Shown: piece after piece, positions 9,556 through 17,522 of the stretch
Position numbering within the stretch: position 1 is the stretch's first letter
How the letters are laid out: every line of letters starts with the position of its first letter
Origin: Sphingobacteriia bacterium
Lineage (GTDB): Bacteria > Pseudomonadota > Alphaproteobacteria > Rickettsiales > 33-17
Length of the DNA stretch: 64,000 nucleotides
Direction of reading: 5' to 3'
Assembly: GCA_017304685.1 (NCBI GenBank)
Contig: JAFKLR010000003.1
Location: 930,001-994,000 of the forward strand
Notes under the pieces: generated by a model
What the model saw: only the letters and a program-made list of their open reading frames with translations
Database searches by the model: none
Told to the model about the DNA's origin: nothing
Program-made: the position numbers and the translations under genes

Positions 9556-10658
9556 AAAGTAACTCTATTAAAATCGCATTAACAGCTGGGGGTACAGGGG
9601 GCCATATTTTTCCTGCACTTGCAATTAAAGATAATCTTTTAAAATTAGGTCATGAAGTAATTTTCATTACTGATCAAAGATATAAAAATTATTCTTTACC
9701 AATTGATGATCATACTACCATTCTTAAATTATATCCTATTTCCAGAAATTTTTTTAAATTAATAAAAGGAGTATTTTCTAATTTTATAGGTCTTTTAAAA
9801 GCTTTAAAAACCTTAAAAAAATTTAACCCTGATATTGTTATGGGCTTTGGTGGTTATCCAACTATGCCTGTTATTTTGGCTGCAAAATTGCTTAAAATTA
9901 AAATTATATTACATGAGCAAAATAGCGTTCTCGGTAGAATTAATAGACTTTTTATAAACTATGCAAATATTGTTGCTACAAGCTTTCATGACACTCAAAA
10001 AATTGAAACTAAATTTTTACGTAAGGCCTTTTTTACTGGAACACCTGTAAGAAAAGAAATTTCTGCACTATATAATTTAAGTTATCCTGAAATTACTGAA
10101 AATTCCAAAATAAATATTATTGTAATAGGTGGAAGTCAGGGCGCTAGTATATTTGCAAAAATTATTCCTGATGCGATTAAATTATTACCAAAAGAAATTC
10201 AGTTACGAATTAGGCTTGATCAACAATGTCGTAATCTAGAAGAAGAAAATATTTTAAAACAAGAATATGCTGAAATGGGTATTAGCGCGGATGTAGCTCC
10301 TTTTTTCAAGGATATCGCTCATCGTCTTGCAGGTGCACACATTGTAATAGCAAGAGCAGGGTCATCTACAATTAACGAAGTTCTTATAAGTGGAAAACCA
10401 GTAATTTTAGTACCTTTGCCAACCTCAATGGATGACCATCAATTATATAACGCTGAATATGTGGTTAATAATGATGCAGGATGGTTAATTAAACAACCTC
10501 AGTTTTCACCAGAAGCATTAGCGGAAATTCTTGAGCAGGTTATCGTAAATCCACAAATTTTATATCAAAAAGCTGGGAATGCTAAGCGCATTTCTATGCC
10601 TGGAGCTTTAACTTCAATTATTAATATGTTGCTTGTAGAAACTAAATATCAAGGGTAA
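9552..10658 (+). CDS. murG: MurG, lipid II synthase (GlcNAc transferase)
   Basis: MurG transfers GlcNAc from UDP-GlcNAc onto lipid I to give lipid II at the inner face of the cytoplasmic membrane. The 368 residues carry the N-terminal glycine-rich AGGTGGHIFPALAI loop (about 12-25), the HEQNSVLGRINR motif (about 125-136), GGSQGAS (about 194-200) and, in the UDP-GlcNAc site, ARAGSSTINEVL with PTSMDDHQLYNA further on. All catalytic elements are present. It is translationally coupled to ftsW. In most Gram-negative dcw clusters murC would follow directly; here murC runs the other way about 5 kb to the left. Confidence 0.95.
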   Translation: MKSNSIKIALTAGGTGGHIFPALAIKDNLLKLGHEVIFITDQRYKNYSLPIDDHTTILKLYPISRNFFKLIKGVFSNFIGLLKALKTLKKFNPDIVMGFGGYPTMPVILAAKLLKIKIILHEQNSVLGRINRLFINYANIVATSFHDTQKIETKFLRKAFFTGTPVRKEISALYNLSYPEITENSKINIIVIGGSQGASIFAKIIPDAIKLLPKEIQLRIRLDQQCRNLEEENILKQEYAEMGISADVAPFFKDIAHRLAGAHIVIARAGSSTINEVLISGKPVILVPLPTSMDDHQLYNAEYVVNNDAGWLIKQPQFSPEALAEILEQVIVNPQILYQKAGNAKRISMPGALTSIINMLLVETKYQG

Positions 10659-10761
10659 TTCGGTTATATACATAAATTTCAATATATTATTTACTTTGAC
10701 AGGTTATTAACATTTAGTTAAAAATATAAAACACTTCTAACTTAATATTTAATTTATTACC

Positions 10762-11907
10762 ATGACTTCTTTACCTTTACTTATTTTACCTGAAAGACAT
10801 GATGAAATCACTACACGTCTTTTTCTTTTAAATGAATTGGATTTTTTATATGAAAAAGGATATAGATGCCTTGCAATTGAAAACCACTATAGAAATATGG
10901 AATATTTTGATGAAAATTATTCTGATGCAAAAGAAGATGTGCAGGAAAGTTTAAATTTTCTTGAAAAATCCTTAAAAAACGCAGTTCAAGATAGTAATTT
11001 TGATTTAAAAAAACTATATACGAAAATTAGGTTAAGTGATGAAGAATTAGAGATAATTGATATAGAACGTCTTAATGATTTTTGGCAAAAAATTGATTCA
11101 GAGGACATAAAAGCAGAACTTCATTCACGAGCAGGTTTATATATCGATGAATTAGGTCGGTTTTTACGTGAAGAAGTTATTAAAGTCGCCCAAAATAAAG
11201 GATTTGAAATAGTTCCTTTAGAAAAAGAATCTCATGACATTTTTAAAAAATATTCTAGCTTTAAATCGGCGGAAGAACTAACTGTTGATTTAAATGAGGC
11301 AATTAATAAATATAAAGAGGCAAGTTTTAATTTTTTTAGAGAAAGAAATTTAGAATACCATGAAGTAGTGAGAGATTTGTTTAATGAGCAAACAAGAAGT
11401 GCTGCATCAGATGTTCTTTATAAATATTATATTTATTTACGTGATACAGATATGTTAGAGGGCTTGGAATCACTTTATAATAAAAACATTAACACAATAG
11501 TTTTTGGTTTAGGAGTTCATCATTTTCCTAATATAACAAGTAATTTAGAAGAAAAAAATATTGAATATTTAGGAATCTGTTTACAAGATAAAAGCGCTAA
11601 AATTAATTTTGCTGAGGAAGATAGAGGAGCTACAAATTGGATTTCTAATATAACTTCAGGTTATGTATCAGTTAAAGCTCCAGACCCTACTACTTACGTT
11701 ATAAAAAATATAAAGTTAATTACCATTGATGTTAATCAAAATAATATTTACGAATCATTATATATTTTTGAAAACAATATAAATAATATAGATAGCGCAA
11801 AATTAAAACTTGAAGATGTTAGTAATTCTTACCAAAATAATAGCTATATTCAAGTTATACCATTTAATGAAACCTTTGATTTAGAAGTTACTAAAGATTA
11901 CTATTAA
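10762..11907 (+). CDS. Unrecognised protein with TraB/ChaN/EreA-like motifs
   Basis: The N-terminus LILPERHDEITTRLFLLN with LAIE twenty residues on, and FGLGVHHFPNI near residue 250, resemble the GExH and late GxxHx motifs of the ChaN/TraB/erythromycin-esterase fold. Here Gly-Glu is replaced by Pro-Glu-Arg. The middle is helical and charged. The last 130 residues have no match I know. The protein (381 residues) has no signal peptide. A TTGACA box lies at 10696-10701, upstream of the ATG at 10762, without a convincing -10. The fold assignment is an inference from a few conserved positions; substrate is unknown. It stands alone between murG and the phospholipase D-like gene. Confidence 0.45.
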   Translation: MTSLPLLILPERHDEITTRLFLLNELDFLYEKGYRCLAIENHYRNMEYFDENYSDAKEDVQESLNFLEKSLKNAVQDSNFDLKKLYTKIRLSDEELEIIDIERLNDFWQKIDSEDIKAELHSRAGLYIDELGRFLREEVIKVAQNKGFEIVPLEKESHDIFKKYSSFKSAEELTVDLNEAINKYKEASFNFFRERNLEYHEVVRDLFNEQTRSAASDVLYKYYIYLRDTDMLEGLESLYNKNINTIVFGLGVHHFPNITSNLEEKNIEYLGICLQDKSAKINFAEEDRGATNWISNITSGYVSVKAPDPTTYVIKNIKLITIDVNQNNIYESLYIFENNINNIDSAKLKLEDVSNSYQNNSYIQVIPFNETFDLEVTKDYY

Positions 11908-12002
11908 TATAATTTAATACTTTATTTCAATAAACGTTTATGGTTTATATGAAAAATAAAGTTATAAGCTATATGAAATAATTATTTACTTTAGTAAAAA
12001 TC

Positions 12003-12590
12003 ATGGCACGGCGTAAACTAAAAACTAATATTTTCTTTGATAAGACTAACAACAAGTTTTTCGCTTTAATTTTAGCTATTGCAATTGCTATAGCAGTGTA
12101 TTTAAAAGAGGAAAAAGCATGGATTTCAACTCAAGAAAGTCTAGGAAAAGTAAATGTATGCTTTACTCCTCCAAGCGGCTGTGGCAAACTAATTGTTGAT
12201 ATAATTAACCACGCTCATAATACAATATATATACAAGCATATTCTTTTACTTCAAAAGAAATATTTACAGCACTGGATAGAGCAACAAAACGTGGGGTTA
12301 AAGTACAATTATTACTTGATAAGTCACAAATTCTTGCTCCTTACTCAATATATAAGTACGCTCTTCAAACATCAATTGATGTATCTATTGATGAAAGAAT
12401 TAGAGGTATTGCACATAATAAAATTATTATAGTTGATGATCTATATGTTATTACTGGCTCTTATAATTTTACTAGTGGCGCTGAGAAACGTAATGCTGAA
12501 AATGTAATTTTAATAAAAGACGAGAAGATAGCAAATTCATATAAAGAAAATTGGTTTTTACGAAAAGTTCATTCACTAAATTCTAATTAA
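12003..12590 (+). CDS. pld: Phospholipase D-like protein, single HKD motif, membrane-anchored or secreted
   Basis: PLD-superfamily proteins cleave phosphodiesters in phospholipids or nucleic acids. The 195 residues start with a basic stretch and a hydrophobic segment (FFALILAIAIAIAVYL, about 18-33), a signal peptide or anchor. The catalytic HKD motif follows as HNKIIIVDD, then GSYNFTSGAEKRNAEN (about 138-170). One HKD per chain implies a dimer, as in Nuc endonucleases and the small Pld of Rickettsia, which it resembles in size and layout. In Rickettsia this protein has been linked to phagosome escape; the same role here is inference. The last codons overlap a 16-bp inverted repeat. Confidence 0.85.
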   Translation: MARRKLKTNIFFDKTNNKFFALILAIAIAIAVYLKEEKAWISTQESLGKVNVCFTPPSGCGKLIVDIINHAHNTIYIQAYSFTSKEIFTALDRATKRGVKVQLLLDKSQILAPYSIYKYALQTSIDVSIDERIRGIAHNKIIIVDDLYVITGSYNFTSGAEKRNAENVILIKDEKIANSYKENWFLRKVHSLNSN

Positions 12591-12611
12591 ATAAATTAGT
12601 GAATGAACTTT
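12564..12611. terminator. Long inverted repeat at end of pld
   Basis: A perfect 16-bp stem (AAAGTTCATTCACTAA and its complement) flanks a 16-base AT-rich loop. The left arm lies in the last codons of the phospholipase D-like gene, with the stop codon in the loop, and the right arm ends about 18 bases before the convergent cold-shock gene. It could terminate both transcripts or protect their 3' ends. Confidence 0.6.
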
Positions 12612-12628
12612 AATTACTAACTTTATAA

Positions 12629-12841
12629 TTAATTTTTATTAACTAATTTAATGTTAACTGCAGAAATTCTGCCTTTATTTGAATCTAAATCGTAACTAAT
12701 ATTTTGACCTTCATTAAGATTATTTACCCCTATTCTTTCTAGTGAAGAAATGTGAATAAAAACATCATTTGATCCATCGGTTGGCGCTATAAATCCAAAA
12801 CCTTTACTAGGATTAAACCATTTTACAATACCTAAAGCCAT
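12629..12841 (-). CDS. csp: Cold-shock protein, CspA family
   Basis: Small OB-fold proteins of this family bind single-stranded RNA or DNA and melt RNA structure, acting as RNA chaperones. The 70 residues include both RNA-binding motifs, KWFNPSKGFGFIAP (about 7-20, RNP1) and DVFIHISSL (about 26-34, RNP2). Length is typical. A good ribosome site (AGGAGA) precedes the ATG at 12841. The 247-base gap upstream contains no ORF. It is long enough for the structured 5' leader that many csp genes have, though I cannot show one. The gene converges on the phospholipase D-like gene. Confidence 0.93.
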   Translation of the reverse strand: MALGIVKWFNPSKGFGFIAPTDGSNDVFIHISSLERIGVNNLNEGQNISYDLDSNKGRISAVNIKLVNKN

Positions 12842-12969
12842 TTTTATCTCCTAAAATATATTAAATTGTTTATGAAAAATTGTATTGAAAGAACTATGTA
12901 TATGAGGTAATAAAAACGTTTGTTAGATAATTGTAATAAAATTATATAGACATTAACTTAATAAACCAC

Positions 12970-12997
12970 AAGTATTGTAATTATAATACTTTTTTCA
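12970..12997 (+). terminator. Orphan terminator-like hairpin upstream of csp
   Basis: AAGTATT, eight bases, then AATACTT runs directly into six T on the + strand. No + strand gene ends here: the nearest ORF on that strand is the downstream flavin reductase gene. It may end a small RNA transcribed rightward from the csp upstream gap, or be chance in AT-rich DNA. Confidence 0.3.
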
Positions 12998-13088
12998 ATT
13001 AATACTTTATCAGTCAATATTAACAAATGCAAGCAAAAACTTTATTAAAAAAACATAGAAGATTTAATGTTTTATAAGGTAGTTCGTA

Positions 13089-13727
13089 ATGTTTTATGAA
13101 TTAAAAGAAAACAATCATAACCTTAAATACAATCCTTTTAAATCATGTATTATTCCTCGTCCTATTGGTTGGGTAAGCACATTGAGCCCAAATAAAATAG
13201 TAAATATTGCACCTTTCAGTTATTTTAACGCAATATCAGATCATCCTGCTATGGTTATGCTTTCAATTACAAGTCATCCGAATAATGGGGGATATAAAGA
13301 TACATTTAGAAATATAAAAGCCTTAAAAGAATTTGTAATTAATGTAGCAACTTATGAATTAAAAGATTATATGAATTTAACTTCTCTTACGCTTCCTTAT
13401 GAACAAAGTGAAGCAGAGTTTGCAAATATCGAACTAGAACCCTCAAATTTAATTAAGCCCTTAAGAATAAAAAATTCACCTATAGCTCTTGAATGTAAGC
13501 TTCATGAGATTATAAATCTTCCAGCCGAAAACCCTGTAAAATCTAATAGTTTAATTTTAGGACAAGTTATTGGTATTTATATAAAAGACGAGTTTATAAA
13601 AGATGATAAAGTTGATGTAGAAAAAATAAAACCTCTAGCACGATTAGGTTATCACGATTATGCAGTAATAGATAAAATATTTGAAATGAAACGACCTAAT
13701 AGTACCTTAACCCTCAAAAAGCTTTAA
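13089..13727 (+). CDS. Flavin reductase-like / FMN-binding split-barrel protein
   Basis: The 212 residues match the flavin reductase-like domain, which binds FMN in a split beta-barrel. Features visible are the IIPRPIGWVSTLSPN motif (about 21-35), IAPFSYFNAISDHPAMVMLS (about 41-60) and the DTFRNIKALKEFVINVAT segment (about 74-91). The C-terminal PLARLGYHDYAVID is also family-like. Such proteins either reduce free flavin with NAD(P)H or bind FMN for other redox roles; the substrate here is unknown. The ATG at 13089 follows a weak GGTAG site. Its last 21 bases overlap the end of the convergent NTF2-like gene. Confidence 0.8.
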   Translation: MFYELKENNHNLKYNPFKSCIIPRPIGWVSTLSPNKIVNIAPFSYFNAISDHPAMVMLSITSHPNNGGYKDTFRNIKALKEFVINVATYELKDYMNLTSLTLPYEQSEAEFANIELEPSNLIKPLRIKNSPIALECKLHEIINLPAENPVKSNSLILGQVIGIYIKDEFIKDDKVDVEKIKPLARLGYHDYAVIDKIFEMKRPNSTLTLKKL

Positions 13728-14096
13728 TTTTTTAAATAAAATTCTGGTTTCATGAGTATCAAAAATAACGTTAAGATAAATAATTTTTCCTTCTTTATTT
13801 AATTTAATGATATCAACACAATCTATAGATATAGTTTCTTTGGCATCACTGATAGCTTTATACTCAAAATTAATTGCAAGACTATAAGAAGAAAATTTAC
13901 TTATAAATATTTCTTTTAATGAAACAATTGCATTATATTCATCATCAAAATATGCCTTAAAAAAATCTTCCGCCTTAACTTCCCCAGTCATTGGCGAATT
14001 TACCAGACCCTTTTCATCAAACAAGCTCATAACCTTGTTATAGTCATGCTCCTGTATAGCTTCTAAATATTTTTTTGCAACATTTTCATATATCAT
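13707..14096 (-). CDS. NTF2-like / SnoaL-type small protein
   Basis: The 129 residues fit the cone-shaped NTF2-like fold: an N-terminal helix (YLEAIQEHDYNKVMSLFDEKG), MTGEVKAEDFFKAYFDDE and a C-terminal strand set including SIDCVDIIKLNKEGKI. Proteins of this fold serve as small-ligand enzymes or binding domains, and residues alone do not say which. No signal peptide. A ribosome site (GGGAG) lies just upstream of the ATG at 14096. It converges on the flavin reductase-like gene with a 21-base overlap. A second, unrelated-looking NTF2-like gene occurs in the mobile element (51966-52343). Confidence 0.65.
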   Translation of the reverse strand: MIYENVAKKYLEAIQEHDYNKVMSLFDEKGLVNSPMTGEVKAEDFFKAYFDDEYNAIVSLKEIFISKFSSYSLAINFEYKAISDAKETISIDCVDIIKLNKEGKIIYLNVIFDTHETRILFKKLKLFEG

Positions 14097-14548
14097 TTTT
14101 ATCTCCCTTGATATCTTAGCGGCAATAGATAGATTAATAAATAATTGTATTTTTTACCCAATTTTTATTAACCGGACATATAACACGCAATTAATAAATT
14201 GTAACTAACAATTTATATAGTGATTCCAAATTAATTTTTTGACAGAAATATTTTTAAATTTTCTAAGTTAATTTACTCTAGAAAATAATTTTTTTATAAC
14301 ATGAGGTTTAGCTATTATTATCTGATACTTAATAAAGAAAATCTAGGCAAAAGTTTCTAAAATTAATCTAAATTAAATTATTTTTACTAATATTATTTTT
14401 AAGGTGAATTCTAGATATTTATAGAATTTGTACCTTAATCAATAATATAAGTTACTGAATTATAAAAAAATAAATAACTTATTGACAAAATTTGATTAAT
14501 ATATATACTTCTAATTAACATTCTTTAAATAACTTACACATATTTTTA
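14097..14548. other. 452-base non-coding stretch with hairpin and promoter
   Basis: No ORF is credible here. The right part holds an imperfect hairpin at 14399-14438 made of TTAAGGT/ACCTTAA and AATTCTA/TAGAATT arms with a small internal loop and an eight-base loop. A good promoter follows at 14482-14509 for the downstream gene. The left part is AT-rich with nothing I can name. Confidence 0.5.
14482..14509 (+). promoter_or_regulatory. Sigma70-type promoter for the 14549 gene
   Basis: TTGACA at 14482-14487 and TATACT at 14504-14509 are separated by 16 bases, followed by a start codon 39 bases after the -10 box. This is one of the clearest promoter matches in the window. Confidence 0.6.
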
Positions 14549-15217
14549 ATGGTTAACAAAATGCAAGCTAGAAATATTTTATCAAAGTTTATAGCCTTTT
14601 TTTATGGTAACACCTCTCAATTATGGAAGAAAAATAATGTGTGTAAAACTAACGAAGATGTAAACTTAAGTAAAAATGCTAATCTTACATTTTATCAAAA
14701 CTCAAATAGCTTTGCAATTTTCGATCCATCACAGAGTTTTATTAATGAACATGACAATCCAACCTGGTGGAAAGATTTTGAAAAGAGAAATATTAAAGAG
14801 ATAGAAGAAGGTAAAATTACACTTTTCAATGCAGGAAACGAAGGTTTATATAAAGTAAAAGTTACTACTGGTGATTTAACTAATTACGAAAAAGAATACT
14901 GCACTCATAAAGTTGAAGGGTTAGGTCTCGAAGTTGTTTCAGGAAAATTTATTATTAGTAAGACAACAGCATTATCATCAAAATCCACTCAGTTCTCTTC
15001 TATAACAGACCATGAAGGAATAACTTTCCTTGCAGAGAATGGAAATTATTCCATAACAATTTATTGCATAAACCCCCTTGCAATCATTGACCATCATGAT
15101 ATAGAAATTAGGAAGATAGCAGCAGAATTACCTGATGTAGTTATAAAAATATCTAAAAACTCCATCATTCACACATTTGCCGATTTTAATAAACTTAGTC
15201 ATTTTGAAAAACCTTAA
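14549..15217 (+). CDS. Unrecognised 222-residue protein
   Basis: No family recognised. The protein has no clear signal peptide; a mildly hydrophobic patch (FIAFFYG) lies near residue 14. The middle is rich in beta-type sequence: FAIFDPSQSF, ITLFNAGNEGLYKVKVTTGDL, LGLEVVSGKFIISKTT and NGNYSITIYCINPLAIIDHHDIEI, suggesting a beta-sandwich. The start is the ATG at 14549, under a good promoter, with a second ATG four codons on. It is monocistronic and ends one base from the stop of the convergent esterase gene. Nothing here points to a mechanism. Confidence 0.6.
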   Translation: MVNKMQARNILSKFIAFFYGNTSQLWKKNNVCKTNEDVNLSKNANLTFYQNSNSFAIFDPSQSFINEHDNPTWWKDFEKRNIKEIEEGKITLFNAGNEGLYKVKVTTGDLTNYEKEYCTHKVEGLGLEVVSGKFIISKTTALSSKSTQFSSITDHEGITFLAENGNYSITIYCINPLAIIDHHDIEIRKIAAELPDVVIKISKNSIIHTFADFNKLSHFEKP

Positions 15218-15218
15218 A

Positions 15219-16082
15219 TTACTTACTACAAGTCATAAATTTCTTTTTATAATTTAAGTTATTTAAGCTATAGGTAAAGATTAAACCCTTACTAAGTGCA
15301 AGAGGAAATACTGAAGCATGATTATCACCCTCAAAAATATCAAGGTGAGAAGATGAGACATAATTTTTTATAGTATGAGAAAATGTCTTAATATCCTCAA
15401 CCATTTTATAATCTCCACAATTTTCTAAAGCGCCAATTGCAAAATACATATTTATTCTACTTCTTTTAGTGTTTTTATTAAGTATTTTAAAAATATGTTT
15501 ATTAGCATACCAAAGCGAGGGACTTATTGAAATATAGCTATCAAATAAGCTAGGTGAAGTTAAAGCTATCCAAGAAGTAAATAAACCTCCATAAGAATGA
15601 CCAACTAAAGTGCGTTTATTTGTAACTCTATAAGTTTTTTTAATAAAAGGTATTAATTCTAACTCAATAAACTTTTTAAATTTTGCTGCTCCACCAGAAT
15701 GTTTTGTATATTCAACCCCATAACCCCCATCGTGCGATAAAACAGGGGTATAATCTCGTGTTCTATTAAGCATATAATTATCATCAACATATGATATGCC
15801 CACTATAATTAATGGTGTCATATTATTTCTTTTGCTTAAATGTTCTACCATATTATGAGCAAGGGCAAATGAGTAATTAGCATCAAGAAGATATAAGATG
15901 TCATATTTTTTATTATCATTTTTATAGCCTGAAGGTAAGCCTATAAGAAGCCTATATTTGATACCTACTTGTTTTGACTCTAAATATCTTACTTCTGTGT
16001 TTGGAAGCTTAACTTGCTCAATGTCTAGCGCAAAAGTGCTTTTATTAAGGATTAAAATGAGAAGTATAACTCTGACAAACAT
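15219..16082 (-). CDS. Secreted alpha/beta hydrolase, esterase D / siderophore-esterase type
   Basis: A 287-residue protein with an N-terminal signal peptide (MFVRVILLILILNKSTFA), placing it in the periplasm or outside. It has the putative-esterase fold: YDILYLLDANYSFALAH (about 58-74), IIVGISYVDD, the nucleophile elbow GHSYGGLFTSW (Ser about 164), SISPSLWY, and a late His in GDNHASVFP. The RTRDYTPV segment is shared with Fes/IroE/BesA enterobactin-type esterases and with S-formylglutathione hydrolases. No siderophore genes are near, so the substrate is unknown. It is convergent with the 14549 gene. Confidence 0.75.
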   Translation of the reverse strand: MFVRVILLILILNKSTFALDIEQVKLPNTEVRYLESKQVGIKYRLLIGLPSGYKNDNKKYDILYLLDANYSFALAHNMVEHLSKRNNMTPLIIVGISYVDDNYMLNRTRDYTPVLSHDGGYGVEYTKHSGGAAKFKKFIELELIPFIKKTYRVTNKRTLVGHSYGGLFTSWIALTSPSLFDSYISISPSLWYANKHIFKILNKNTKRSRINMYFAIGALENCGDYKMVEDIKTFSHTIKNYVSSSHLDIFEGDNHASVFPLALSKGLIFTYSLNNLNYKKKFMTCSK

Positions 16083-16242
16083 GTTATAAACCTAAAAATA
16101 AATTTTTATAATTTTCAAAAACTTAAATAATTAATCTCAATTGGACAATTATATTCATAATATACAACTTGCACAATGATTAATCAAAGGTTAAAATATG
16201 GTTAATATTATTTCAATAATTAAATTTTAAAATGGTTTTAGT

Positions 16243-17486
16243 ATGTTAAATAAACAACAAGAATTTGAAAATGCTTTCTATAATAACGATTTTATAACTA
16301 TGGAAGAATTAACAGCACAAGGTGGTTAAACGTTAATATTAAAAATAAAGATGGTGAAAGCCCATTGCATTTAGCTGCTATTAGAGATGAATCCTATCTT
16401 GTTAGGAATTTAGTAGAAAAATGTGGAGCAGATTTAGAAATTAAAAATAATGAAGGAATGACCCCATTATTAAAAGTATGTGCCGCGAAAGGAGATCTTT
16501 TTTTCATTTTTAAATACCTTATAAGAAAAGGAGCAAATGTTAACACAATGGATAACCAAAATTTAACTCCTCTTTTTTATGCATATGTTAACAATAAAGC
16601 TGAAACTATCACAATTTTAGAACAACAAAATGCTAAATTTAATACTTTTAATCAATCAGCTATTGAAAAAGCACTAATAAAAGCTATTGAGGAAGAAAAC
16701 ATAGAAGCCACACATTTTCTTTTAAATCGCTTAGAAAATTCAAACTATATAGTAAATGATCATAACGATACGCTTTTACATTTTATAATAAAAAGTAAAA
16801 CTTTAAATAAGCACAAAATTCAAAAAATATATGCTAGTTATGATTACGCTGAAGTAGGAGCAATTGATTATACGGAAACAAGTGTTTTTGAAGAACCTTT
16901 AGCCTTAATAATTATCATTATTAATAAGGGTGCTTGGATTACAATTAAAAATAAATTTGGCCAGAATGCTTTAGATTTAGCAAAAGAATTAAATAGAGAG
17001 CGTACTTTAAAATATTTAACCGAACTAGAAAATTTTTTAAATGGTAAAACTAATCAAAGTCCATCTGAATTTAATAATTTTATTAAGTACTATAATTTAT
17101 TTAAAGACTGGCCGGAAGAATTAAAAGTTAAAGCTTATAACTATTTACCTGGGATTATAAAATTAGGCTTTGAAAAAGCAAAAGAATTTAAAGCCTTAGT
17201 TGAGGCTATTTATAAAACAAACCCAAATATTGCGTTTGAATATAGCTACCATTATGCAAAAGGCAAAGTTAGTATATTTAGGTCTATATGTAAAAATTGG
17301 AGAGAATGGGAGATATATACTAGTAGCGAAGCAAGAAGTCTTGTAAATGAAGATATCATAAGAAATATTATTTCGCAGACTGATCCGATGTCAGATATTA
17401 CTATAACTTCAATCCTTGATGGAACGTTTAGAAGTGAAGTAGAAAATTGTTTGAATTCAAATACAAATCAGCAAACAAAAAAGTAG
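16243..17486 (+). pseudogene. Ankyrin-repeat protein gene with a 5' frameshift
   Basis: From an ATG at 16243 the frame reads 28 residues (MLNKQQEFENAFYNND...) to a stop at 16327-16329. Another frame then carries on with LNVNIKNKDGESPLHLAA, exactly what an ankyrin repeat would need next. Adding one T near 16326 would restore a single frame of about 414 residues. Ankyrin repeats cover roughly the first 230 residues (KNNEGMTPLLKVCA, NTMDNQNLTPLFYA). A helical C-terminal region with no match follows. The remaining 373 residues have only a TTG (16365) inside the first repeat as a possible start. It is either a recent pseudogene or a sequence error. Ankyrin proteins of intracellular bacteria are often host-targeted; that is inference. 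Confidence 0.6.
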
Positions 17487-17505
17487 GGTAACACCCTACT
17501 TTTTT
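17477..17505. terminator. Bidirectional terminator between ankyrin gene and aspS
   Basis: GTAGGGT, loop AAC, ACCCTAC, extended by six A before and six T after, gives a 13-bp stem with T runs on both strands. The ankyrin stop codon lies inside the left arm. It separates two convergent genes (ankyrin stop 17486, aspS stop 17523). Confidence 0.8.
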
Positions 17506-17522
17506 AAGTTTACAAAATTACT

